A stretch of 64,000 nt of DNA from Algoriphagus litoralis (lineage in GTDB: Bacteria > Bacteroidota > Bacteroidia > Cytophagales > Cyclobacteriaceae), in assembly GCF_003259255.1 (NCBI RefSeq), contig NZ_QGOL01000007.1, positions 400,974 through 464,973 on the forward strand. The letters are read 5' to 3'. The position numbers were made by a program, and so were the translations under genes. Below, one piece after another: positions 35,966 through 44,024 of the stretch. Numbering within the stretch: position 1 is the stretch's first letter; the number at the start of each line of letters is the position of its first letter. The notes beneath the pieces are model-generated. The model saw only the letters and a program-made list of their open reading frames with translations, ran no database searches and was not told the DNA's origin.

Positions 35966-36985
35966 ATGAATACCAAAAGATACCTTTTCCCCATCGCCTT
36001 CCTCCTCCTCGGCCTGAGCTTTCTGCTCAATCTGAGCTTGGGATCGGTGTGGATTCCGTTTGGGGAAATCGTGTCAGGTCTATTTTCCAGCGACTGGAGC
36101 AAAGCTTCTTGGGAGCAAATTATTCTCAATTATAGACTTCCAAAGGCGCTGGTAGCGATTTGTGCAGGAATTGGATTGAGTCTGAGCGGACTTCAGATGC
36201 AGACCTTTTTCCGCAATCCATTGGCAGGACCATTTGTCTTGGGGATCAGTTCTGGTGCAGGTTTAGGCGTCGCAATCTTGATGCTTGCGGGTTCGGCTTT
36301 TGGTTTTGTGCTCAGTGGAGTAAATTCTTGGGCAATAGCTTTTGCAGGAGTTTTGGGAGCAGGATTGGTCCTATCGGCCGTGAGTTTGGTGGCTTGGAAA
36401 GTCAAGGATAGCATGACGCTTTTGATCGTCGGGTTGATGTTTGGCTCGGCAGTATCGGCTGTGATCTCGGTACTTTCCTACTTCTCAGGAGCCGAGGCTT
36501 TAAAGCTTTTCACCGTTTGGTCGATGGGGAGTTTGGGAGCTTTGGGCTGGTCGCAAGTCGGGATTTTAGGTATGCTAATTTTAATCGGATGCATCCCTGT
36601 TTTCGGATCGATTAAATCCTACAATGCGCTTTTGCTAGGGGAAGCCTACGCAAAGAGCATGGGCATCCGCACTGAAAAAATGCGTTGGCTGATGATCGGA
36701 AGCACGGGGATTTTGGCAGGTGGAATTACAGCGTTTTGCGGACCGATTGCATTTATCGGCATTGCGGTGCCACATCTGGCGCGGATCGTTTGGAAAAGTT
36801 CAGATCATCGGATTCTCTTTCCGGCATCGGCACTGATCGGGGCGATTTTGCTGTTGCTTTGTGATGCAGCTGGGCAACTTCCGGGCTTTGCCAGTACACT
36901 GCCGATCAATGCAGTCACTTCCTTGGTAGGAGCACCAATCGTGATTGGATTGATTATGAAACGGAATTTTAGCCGGGATTTTTAA
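35966..36985 (+). CDS. btuC: FecCD-family ABC permease, BtuC-like
   Basis: 339 residues from the ATG at 35966 (an in-frame GTG lies 39 nt upstream). It has eight to ten membrane helices. Family markers are 'RLPKALVAICAGIGLSLSGLQMQTFFRNPLAGPFVLGISSGAG', split here as in BtuC/FhuB, and 'FIGIAVPHLARIVWKSSDHR' near the C-terminus, which contacts the ATPase. It moves the ligand delivered by the preceding lipoprotein across the inner membrane. It is in one operon with the ATPase, 3 nt apart. Confidence 0.88.
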   Translation: MNTKRYLFPIAFLLLGLSFLLNLSLGSVWIPFGEIVSGLFSSDWSKASWEQIILNYRLPKALVAICAGIGLSLSGLQMQTFFRNPLAGPFVLGISSGAGLGVAILMLAGSAFGFVLSGVNSWAIAFAGVLGAGLVLSAVSLVAWKVKDSMTLLIVGLMFGSAVSAVISVLSYFSGAEALKLFTVWSMGSLGALGWSQVGILGMLILIGCIPVFGSIKSYNALLLGEAYAKSMGIRTEKMRWLMIGSTGILAGGITAFCGPIAFIGIAVPHLARIVWKSSDHRILFPASALIGAILLLLCDAAGQLPGFASTLPINAVTSLVGAPIVIGLIMKRNFSRDF

Positions 36986-36988
36986 GAT

Positions 36989-37987
36989 ATGGGACAAAAT
37001 AAGCAACATATCGCATTGGAAGGCAAGGGTTTGACGCTAGGCTATTTTCATCAAAAATCCAAAAAGGAAATCCTGAGCGATCTTGACTTTCAGCTCTTTT
37101 CCGGCGAACTCACCTGCTTGCTTGGCCCAAATGGAGTCGGAAAATCAACACTCATCAAAGCCATTTTAGGTCAAATCAAACCTTGGAAAGGCGAGATTTT
37201 GATCGAAACCCAATCCATAGAAAACCTTGGAGTCGAGGAACTCGCCAAGCGCATCTCAGTAGTTCTGACTGATCCTGTTTTCCCAGGAAATATGACCGTC
37301 GGACAGCTCGTGGCTCTGGGAAGAACTCCACACACAGGTTGGTCTGGAAAGCTAAATTCTACTGATCGAGAAATCGTCGAAAAAGCCCTCTCAGACACCA
37401 AAATCACTTACCTCCGGAACGAGCGCCTGAGTGAAATCAGCGATGGTCAGCGGCAAAAAGCAATGATCGCTCGGGCCTTAGCTCAGGATGGAAAACTCAT
37501 GATTCTGGACGAACCAACGGCTCATCTGGATTTGGTCAACCGATTTGAAATCATGGAATTGCTGCGGGACATTGCTGCGCAAAAAGGCAAAGCTGTCTTG
37601 GTGGTAACGCATGATTTAGACATTGCGATCGAGACAGCGGATCGATTCTGGTTGCTAAATTGTGGAACTCCGCTAATTTCAGGAAAGCCGGAGGACTTGA
37701 TCATTTCAGGTAAAATCAATCTGTTACTTCCCGGAGAAAAGTACCGGTTCAGTGTGGAAAGAGGAAAATTAGAATCCGAAATTCAAGATTTGAGATTTGA
37801 GATTTCCGGACCTAAAGAGCTGGTTTTTTGGACTAGAAAGGCAATTCAAAAAGCTGGAATATCAGAAGTGAAATCACCAATTTTAGTAGAAAAAGATCCT
37901 TTTTCAATTTCTCTCGGTGAAAAGAAATTTGATTCGATTGACGGTTTAATTTTTTACCTCAAGATACAAATAGATCCAATCAAATAA
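36989..37987 (+). CDS. btuD: ABC transporter ATP-binding protein, BtuD/FecE-like
   Basis: 332 residues. Walker A is 'GPNGVGKST' (46-54), the signature is 'SDGQR' (151-155; a variant of LSGGQ), Walker B is 'LMILDEP' (170-176), and the H-loop His is in 'VVTHDLD'. Residues beyond about 250 form a C-terminal extension, longer than in typical BtuD, ending 'GLIFYLKIQIDPIK'. It powers uptake by the upstream permease. The gene ends before a short repeat and the convergent terminator. Confidence 0.85.
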   Translation: MGQNKQHIALEGKGLTLGYFHQKSKKEILSDLDFQLFSGELTCLLGPNGVGKSTLIKAILGQIKPWKGEILIETQSIENLGVEELAKRISVVLTDPVFPGNMTVGQLVALGRTPHTGWSGKLNSTDREIVEKALSDTKITYLRNERLSEISDGQRQKAMIARALAQDGKLMILDEPTAHLDLVNRFEIMELLRDIAAQKGKAVLVVTHDLDIAIETADRFWLLNCGTPLISGKPEDLIISGKINLLLPGEKYRFSVERGKLESEIQDLRFEISGPKELVFWTRKAIQKAGISEVKSPILVEKDPFSISLGEKKFDSIDGLIFYLKIQIDPIK

Positions 37988-38023
37988 TCATCTCACAAAG
38001 ACCTTAAAATAGCTAAGAATGAA

Positions 38024-38063
38024 TCTGCGGGTATCTGTGTTTTTATCTGTGGAAATCTGCGGG
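38024..38063. repeat. short dispersed repeat without palindromic insert
   Basis: TCTGCGGGTA-TCTGTGTTTTTATCTGTGG-AAA-TCTGCGGG in the gap between btuD and the TonB receptor. It matches the backbone of the element at 31191-31270, but without the two palindromes found there. Confidence 0.6.
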
Positions 38064-38072
38064 AAATTTTAA

Positions 38073-38112
38073 AAAAAAATCAAAAAAGCTGCCTCCTCCC
38101 AGAAGCAGCTTT
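38073..38112 (-). terminator. intrinsic terminator of the phytase-receptor operon
   Basis: A 7-bp stem AAGCTGC/GCAGCTT with a 12-nt loop (38086-38111). On the minus strand TTTTTTGATTTTTTTTT follows. It lies just past the receptor stop at 38135. Confidence 0.85.
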
Positions 38113-38134
38113 CAAATGTAAAATCAATTAATTT

Positions 38135-40903
38135 TTACTCAAACAAATCGAACTTCAAACCGAAGTTGAGACGGGCATTGTAGTATTCCATCTGCATGGT
38201 GCGAGACTGAATTCCCTGATAGTATCTCAGTGGCTGATTGGTCAGGTTATTGCCTTCAAAGAATACTCTCCACTTAGGCGTGATGGCGTAGGAGGCATTC
38301 ACGTCAAGGAATGTCTGCTTGTCATAGAATCGGTCTTCAAAGTTTTCTCCACCCAATTCATCCAAATAATCGGATGCGTAATTGAGAGAAACCCGGACCA
38401 CCAATCGCTTATTCTCATAGGAAAGTGAGGCATTAAACATGTTCTCCGCTGTGCCTGGAAGCTGAAGATCATCTTCATCACGACCTTCGATACCGGTCGT
38501 CGAAGACTTGGTGAAGGTATAGTTCAAATAAATCCCGAAGTTCTTCAAAATCTGACGCTGGATAGCTGCCTCAAAACCATATACAGAAGCAGTCCCACCA
38601 TTTTCCGGTCTGGAATATTGCAAATCTGAACCAAATTGAGGGTCTGAATAGCCCTGCGTAGTGATGGTATAGACAAAATCGTCGATGTCTTTGTAGAATC
38701 CACCGAATGATATCAGACCTACATTTTCGTAATAGCGCTCAGCCATCAAGTCGAAATTCATCGCTGTGGCTGGCTTCAGGTTTGGATTTCCCCGCTCCAA
38801 CTCAGCATCCTCTGGACTAAAGAAAGCATAAGGAACCAAGTCGTAGTAATTTGGTCTTGCTATCGTATTTGTCCAGGCAAAACGGATGATGCTGTTAGGA
38901 TCCAAATCATACTTCAGGTGCAATCCAGGCATAAAGTTGGAATAGCTTTGATCTCCCGTTGCAGATGAGAACTCCTCGTTGTCTACATCATAAATATTTC
39001 CAGTGTAGTCAATTGAAGTAGATTCCAATCTCAAACCGGCAATCGCAGAGAATTTATCCGAAAACTGATGGTCAGCCATCACATAGGCTCCTACAATTGA
39101 TTCATTCGCGATGAAATTTCCGGGCACATACTCTTCCAAAACATCCGTTTCTTCAAATAGGCCACCATTTTTCACATCAAGTCCACCCAGGAACTCCGGC
39201 GTGACGAATGTCCCAACTGCATATTGAGAACCTGCTAAATAATTCGGGTCAGAATAGTTTCTGTTTGGTACATCCCCGATAGTCGCCCCAAATGCATCTT
39301 CGTCCAGTGGCTCATATTCAAAGAAATTGTTGTCTCTTTCTTTGTCTTTCCCTCTGTATCTCAAGCCAAACTGAAGAATTCCTTTGTCACTGTATGGCAG
39401 TTTGAAATCCAGTTTTGCATTCAAATCCTGATCAAAAGTATAGCTATACTGCTCCTGAAGGGTATTGAAGCCAATGCCTGTGTTGTCTGCCAAGTCACTG
39501 AGGATAGCCAATGGTTTTTCAGGATTACTAAGGTCAACAGTCACATCCTGATTGGAAGACCTGTAAGCAATGTACCGTTCATTTGGCCGCTCTTCGGATG
39601 CCTTGGCATAGGTTACATTCCAATCCATTTTCAACTTATTGAAAAGGTGGCTACCACCAAGAGTTGCATTGTATACGCGCTGATCTTCCAATCTTGCAGC
39701 CTTGATCCGGTCATTGTCCAATCCACCTTTTGTCTGGAACTCCACTCTTCCTTTGGTGGTAAAAACACCAGGAGATGTCTCCGTGAAGTCTCCATCATCG
39801 AAGCTATCATCGAGCTGACTCACACGCATCCTGAAACGATTTTCCCAATCATCCCGGTGATTGTACATCCCGGATAGGAAAAGTGTATGGTTATCATTGA
39901 TTTTATAATCCAAAGCTAGCGTAGCTGATCTTCTAACACGCTGCACTCGGTATTCACGAATATCAAATTCTTCAAGTGTGACTCCGTTGTCAGATTCATA
40001 CCATACTGCCTCCACGTTGTCAGATCCAAAATTATGATTGTTGTAAGATCCTGAGAAAATCACACCCAATCGGTCATTTGCGAAGCGATCACCGATCACC
40101 ACGCCACCTGTCCAAATTGGCTTGTTGGAAAGTAAATTCACGCCGGAAGCTGCTGTTCCGGAAACACGAAGGCCATTTGGTGCTTGTCTGGTCACCAAAT
40201 TGACAGAACCACCAATCGCATCTGCATCCATATTTGGAAGCACAGCTTTGTTCACCTCGATAGTCTGAATCATGTCTGATGGAATCAAGTCCATTTGCAC
40301 ATTTCTGTTGTCACCTTCAGCCGAAGGAATCCGCTCACCGTTCAACGTCACCGAGTTGAGCTGAGGAGCCATACCTCGGATGATGATGTTTCGAGCCTCA
40401 CCTTGGTCATTTTGCATGGTGATACCCGGTACACGCTTGAGAGCGTCTCCAATGTTGGCATCCGGGAATCGACCGATTTGATCAGAAGACACAATATTGG
40501 TGATATTGGCATTATTCTTTTGCTGGTTCAAGGCTCTAGCCTGACCTTTCAGTCGATCACCGAATACAATGAATTCAGCTCCTTCAATTGCTGTTTCGTT
40601 CAATTTAAAATTGACCAGTGTAGTTTCACCTGCTGAAATGGTTACATTTTGGTTTAGTGAAGCATAACCCAAATAGGTCACCACGACTTCGTAAGAACCT
40701 GCTTCGAGATTCACGATAGTAAATTCACCGTTTTGATTCGTCACCGAACCGATGGAGGTCCCTTGCAGGATCACATTGGCACCAGGAAGCGAAAGATTCT
40801 GAGAATCGATCACTTTACCCTTCAGCACGCCTTGAGCGAAGACTCCTGCACTCAGGAATGTCATCGATACAAGGGCGATAAGCGTTAGTAATTGTTTGTT
40901 CAT
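38135..40903 (-). CDS. TonB-dependent receptor paired with phytase
   Basis: 922 residues with a signal peptide (MNKQLLTLIALVSMTFLSAGVFAQ). A carboxypeptidase-D regulatory-like domain follows at about 27-110 ('VLKGKVIDSQNLSLPGANVILQGT'), then the plug ('RFPDANIGDALKRVPGITMQNDQGEARNIIIRGM'), and a barrel ending in 'RLNFGLKFDLFE'. Receptors of this kind import a ligand too large for porins. Its gene starts 11 nt after the phytase gene in the same operon, so an inositol phosphate or a metal-phytate complex is a reasonable guess. The ligand is inferred only from context. Confidence 0.88.
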   Translation of the reverse strand: MNKQLLTLIALVSMTFLSAGVFAQGVLKGKVIDSQNLSLPGANVILQGTSIGSVTNQNGEFTIVNLEAGSYEVVVTYLGYASLNQNVTISAGETTLVNFKLNETAIEGAEFIVFGDRLKGQARALNQQKNNANITNIVSSDQIGRFPDANIGDALKRVPGITMQNDQGEARNIIIRGMAPQLNSVTLNGERIPSAEGDNRNVQMDLIPSDMIQTIEVNKAVLPNMDADAIGGSVNLVTRQAPNGLRVSGTAASGVNLLSNKPIWTGGVVIGDRFANDRLGVIFSGSYNNHNFGSDNVEAVWYESDNGVTLEEFDIREYRVQRVRRSATLALDYKINDNHTLFLSGMYNHRDDWENRFRMRVSQLDDSFDDGDFTETSPGVFTTKGRVEFQTKGGLDNDRIKAARLEDQRVYNATLGGSHLFNKLKMDWNVTYAKASEERPNERYIAYRSSNQDVTVDLSNPEKPLAILSDLADNTGIGFNTLQEQYSYTFDQDLNAKLDFKLPYSDKGILQFGLRYRGKDKERDNNFFEYEPLDEDAFGATIGDVPNRNYSDPNYLAGSQYAVGTFVTPEFLGGLDVKNGGLFEETDVLEEYVPGNFIANESIVGAYVMADHQFSDKFSAIAGLRLESTSIDYTGNIYDVDNEEFSSATGDQSYSNFMPGLHLKYDLDPNSIIRFAWTNTIARPNYYDLVPYAFFSPEDAELERGNPNLKPATAMNFDLMAERYYENVGLISFGGFYKDIDDFVYTITTQGYSDPQFGSDLQYSRPENGGTASVYGFEAAIQRQILKNFGIYLNYTFTKSSTTGIEGRDEDDLQLPGTAENMFNASLSYENKRLVVRVSLNYASDYLDELGGENFEDRFYDKQTFLDVNASYAITPKWRVFFEGNNLTNQPLRYYQGIQSRTMQMEYYNARLNFGLKFDLFE

Positions 40904-40914
40904 ATTGGTTAGAG

Positions 40915-42009
40915 TTAGTTGCCTTTAGATTTGAGGATATCACCTGCTAGGTCTTCCCAGCGGTAGATTTGAAAAGTTTTGTCATCAGACATGGCGACAA
41001 ATAGTCCTTTTGGAAAGTCCGGCCCTAGAGACGTACTCGTCACTTCTGAACCATCACTTTCCACCGTGCTGACAGGAATTTTGGTGATTAGGGTATGCTG
41101 ATGCGGATTTCCTTCGCTTCCTTCTCTAGGAAATACATGGAAAAGGGCTGCTTGCTGATCTGATACCAAAATGTATCCAGTGGTACCATCCAATTTGTAG
41201 ATCGAGATCCCTTCGTGATCATCTGTGAATCCCTCAGTCGCAAAAAGTGCCAGTTCCTCATTTCCCATCTCAGGTTCGGCGTGGTACTTTCGCACTCCTA
41301 CTCCCTCATCGGAATAGTAGATATATCCTAATTCGGCATCCACTGCAATTGCTTCGATTTCCTTCTGCCCTGAGTATTGGCCAAACTTGCGGATCAATTC
41401 CAGACGGATTTGGCCATTTTCGCCGATCACTTCATATTGCCAGAGGTAGGTGCCGTCGGTTGGTCCATTTTTTCGTCCTGCGATGACATACATTTTCCCG
41501 GATTTTGGGCTCTTGTAAGTAGCTACTCCCATCAGGTCTCGGAAGTCAGGACCGCTTTCACCCTGATAGATTTCAATGCCGCCAGCATTGATTTCTTTCA
41601 TGTCAGGAAGGGAAAAAAACCGGAGTTTGGAGGTCAATCTTTCGCCCGTGACAGCAAAGTCTACCGTGTCATTTCCAAGGGAAAGCCCATAGTTGATATC
41701 GACATTATTTGGTCGCTGAATGTCTTTTCTTACAAGCGAGTCGATCACTTTTCCCTTCAGATCATAGACATACAATGCCCCCAGCGAATCTTTGTCCGTA
41801 CCGATAATCAGACTCTTAGCAGGATTTGCAGGATTGATCCAAATTGCGGGATCATCGGTATCGTGAATCACAGGATCGGTCACAAAAACAGGTTTGACGA
41901 TTTGGACAGAATCAACAGAATCGCTGGACTCTTCTGTTGAGTTGGAACTGCAGGCCACCGTGCCTGCCAAAGCAAGTAAAAGGAGGTAATGGGTTGGTTT
42001 TTTAAACAT
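40915..42009 (-). CDS. beta-propeller 3-phytase lipoprotein
   Basis: 364 residues with a lipobox (LAGTVA-C, Cys20). The mature part has the hallmarks of the beta-propeller phytase family: 'DTDDPAIWINPANPAKSLIIGTDKD', 'NNVDINYG', 'DEGVGVRKYHAEP' and 'DDHEGISIYK', whose Asp/Glu residues hold the calcium ions. The enzyme removes phosphate from inositol hexakisphosphate. The lipobox suggests membrane anchoring, possibly on the cell surface. It is the first gene of an operon with the TonB receptor. About 190 bp upstream separate it from the TPR regulator. Confidence 0.9.
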   Translation of the reverse strand: MFKKPTHYLLLLALAGTVACSSNSTEESSDSVDSVQIVKPVFVTDPVIHDTDDPAIWINPANPAKSLIIGTDKDSLGALYVYDLKGKVIDSLVRKDIQRPNNVDINYGLSLGNDTVDFAVTGERLTSKLRFFSLPDMKEINAGGIEIYQGESGPDFRDLMGVATYKSPKSGKMYVIAGRKNGPTDGTYLWQYEVIGENGQIRLELIRKFGQYSGQKEIEAIAVDAELGYIYYSDEGVGVRKYHAEPEMGNEELALFATEGFTDDHEGISIYKLDGTTGYILVSDQQAALFHVFPREGSEGNPHQHTLITKIPVSTVESDGSEVTSTSLGPDFPKGLFVAMSDDKTFQIYRWEDLAGDILKSKGN

Positions 42010-42203
42010 GGTTTTGCTGGTGTAAAATCACAGCACAATGTTAGAGATCAGGTGACTCAAGCGCCAGATTTTCGCGTTATCAATTGAGCTACAGCCGGAT
42101 TTCAGAGCGTTAACAAAACCTAAACAGAAGATGAAAAAAAATTCATAACTCATTGTTTTACTGTTACTTAATGGATATTAAAAACAGATTAACAAATTGT
42201 GAA

Positions 42204-43835
42204 TCATATACAAAGCAGGTATTGCTGTAGACTTTCGCCTTTATCCAGATTCAGTTTTTTGCGAAGCCGATATCTGGAAATCCTCAAGCTTTCCGGTGAT
42301 ATTCCGAGGGTGGATGCGATCTCTTTTGAGCTCAGATTCATCCGCATCAGACTGGCGAGTTTGAGCTCACCGGGAGTCAATTCATTACCGGGTTGGTTCA
42401 GTTTTTTGAAGAAATCCTGATGTACTTTTTCGAAACTGAACTTGAAATCATCCCAGTCCGTATCCTGCGAAAAATTGTAATCAATCTGCTTGATCAGGTT
42501 TCGGATTTTTTTCTTTTGCTCCTTTGGATCCTCCTCCAAGATCTTTTTTAGCTTTTCCTGAATTTCCTCGAGCATTTGATTTTTGTCCAGCACGTGCAGG
42601 GTCTGTGCCGTCAGCGCTTTGGATTGAGCCTCTACTTCGGTGGCCATTCGTGCCTCCAGGAGGTTGATGTTTTCTTTTTCGGTAGCAATCAGTTTTTCCT
42701 TCATCTCCAGCAGCTCCTGCTGACGCGCAAGAAGATCTTTGCTATTTCGGATTTTTAGTTTCTGCCGGTTGATCATTGCCCAAGCAAGGCCTGCCAGCAC
42801 CAACAAAAGAAATATCAGCAGCCAGCGAATTCGCGCATCTGCCCTACTGACCTGTTGCAACTGGGCAATCTGAGCAATTTTTTGATTGACCTCATATTGT
42901 GCTTCCTTCACCGCCAACTGCCTGGCAGCTTCCTCCGAAAAAATCACTTCGCTCAGCTGCCGCACTTCCTCGAGATAGGAATAAGCTTGGGCATGATTTC
43001 CCAATAAGTCATTGGCTTTGGAAAGATCGACTAAAGCACTTCGTATTTGGTAGCTATTGCCCAAGCGCTCACTGAGCTTGAGTGCCTTTTGGGAATAGAC
43101 CAGTGCTGAATCCAGGTTCCCTGATTTACGGAATACATCCCCGAGGTTATTCAGGTTACCGATCAGCGCAGCACTGTCTCCCGCGGCCAGGTTGTACGTA
43201 TAAGCCTGATCAAAGTAGAAAAACGCAGAATCAAAACGCTCCAGATCTTCATAGATACTTCCGATATTCTCCAGCACAAAAGCCATATCGGCATGATCTC
43301 CCTCACTTTTGAACATCTCCAGGGATTCGTTTTGATAGGCCAAGGCAAGGGAATAATCACCCATTTTCTCATGCATTCCTCCGATGAAGCCCTTAGACTC
43401 CGCGATGCCATGCCAATCCATTACTTCCGAATACAGACTCAGGGCTTTTTCATGCCGGGCAATTGCAGACTCTGGGGTTTTTATTTTGTAATAAAGTTGC
43501 CCCAGTTTATTGTGGGTATCGGCAAGGCAGGAGAGGCAATCCAATTTCATAAAAAGGGTTTCGGCCTCATACAGCGGGCTGAGCGCTTCCTGATAAAGCC
43601 CCAGTCCCATCAATAGCGCTCCGCGCAAAGCTTGAGCTTTGGCAAATTCCAAGTCTTTGATCTGATCTGGATCCTGAATCAAGCTGGAAACCAAGCGAAA
43701 AGCTTCCTCAGGGTCTTTGGAAGCCATCTGACTGGCTCGTTCCAAAATCTCAGTTTCGGAAAGCGCATCCTGCTGAGCAAAACTCTCTGAAAACAAGCCG
43801 ATTAGTAAGAAAACAAAAAACAGACTACCTCGCAT
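42204..43835 (-). CDS. TPR membrane regulator with LuxR-type HTH
   Basis: 543 residues from the ATG at 43835, which opens a signal peptide (MRGSLFFVFLLIGLFSESFAQ); a longer frame begins at 43859. About six tetratricopeptide repeats lie at about 30-300 ('LADTHNKLGQLYYKI', 'AFVLENIGSIYEDL', 'IGNLNNLGDVFRKSGNLDSALVYSQKAL'). One membrane helix follows ('WLLIFLLLVLAGLAWAMI'), then a coiled coil, then a C-terminal LuxR-type HTH ('LTPGELKLASLMRMNLSSKEIASTLGISPESLRISRYRLRKKL'). This architecture is common in Bacteroidota one-component regulators. It is divergent from the 7TMR gene. Confidence 0.88.
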   Translation of the reverse strand: MRGSLFFVFLLIGLFSESFAQQDALSETEILERASQMASKDPEEAFRLVSSLIQDPDQIKDLEFAKAQALRGALLMGLGLYQEALSPLYEAETLFMKLDCLSCLADTHNKLGQLYYKIKTPESAIARHEKALSLYSEVMDWHGIAESKGFIGGMHEKMGDYSLALAYQNESLEMFKSEGDHADMAFVLENIGSIYEDLERFDSAFFYFDQAYTYNLAAGDSAALIGNLNNLGDVFRKSGNLDSALVYSQKALKLSERLGNSYQIRSALVDLSKANDLLGNHAQAYSYLEEVRQLSEVIFSEEAARQLAVKEAQYEVNQKIAQIAQLQQVSRADARIRWLLIFLLLVLAGLAWAMINRQKLKIRNSKDLLARQQELLEMKEKLIATEKENINLLEARMATEVEAQSKALTAQTLHVLDKNQMLEEIQEKLKKILEEDPKEQKKKIRNLIKQIDYNFSQDTDWDDFKFSFEKVHQDFFKKLNQPGNELTPGELKLASLMRMNLSSKEIASTLGISPESLRISRYRLRKKLNLDKGESLQQYLLCI

Positions 43836-44024
43836 CCTACAAAAATCAGCGCGGGACATGAACTCAATGTTACCGCCTTATTTTCTTTTGATTAAGCGGA
43901 AGCTTCCCAGGGTCAAATTCCCCTCAACCACTCCTGTAAGAATACCGATCAAGGAAACTATGTTTTCTGGCAGTCCGTTGTTTAAGTAAGCCTTTTTTCA
44001 AAAAGGAACTAAACCAACATTACC

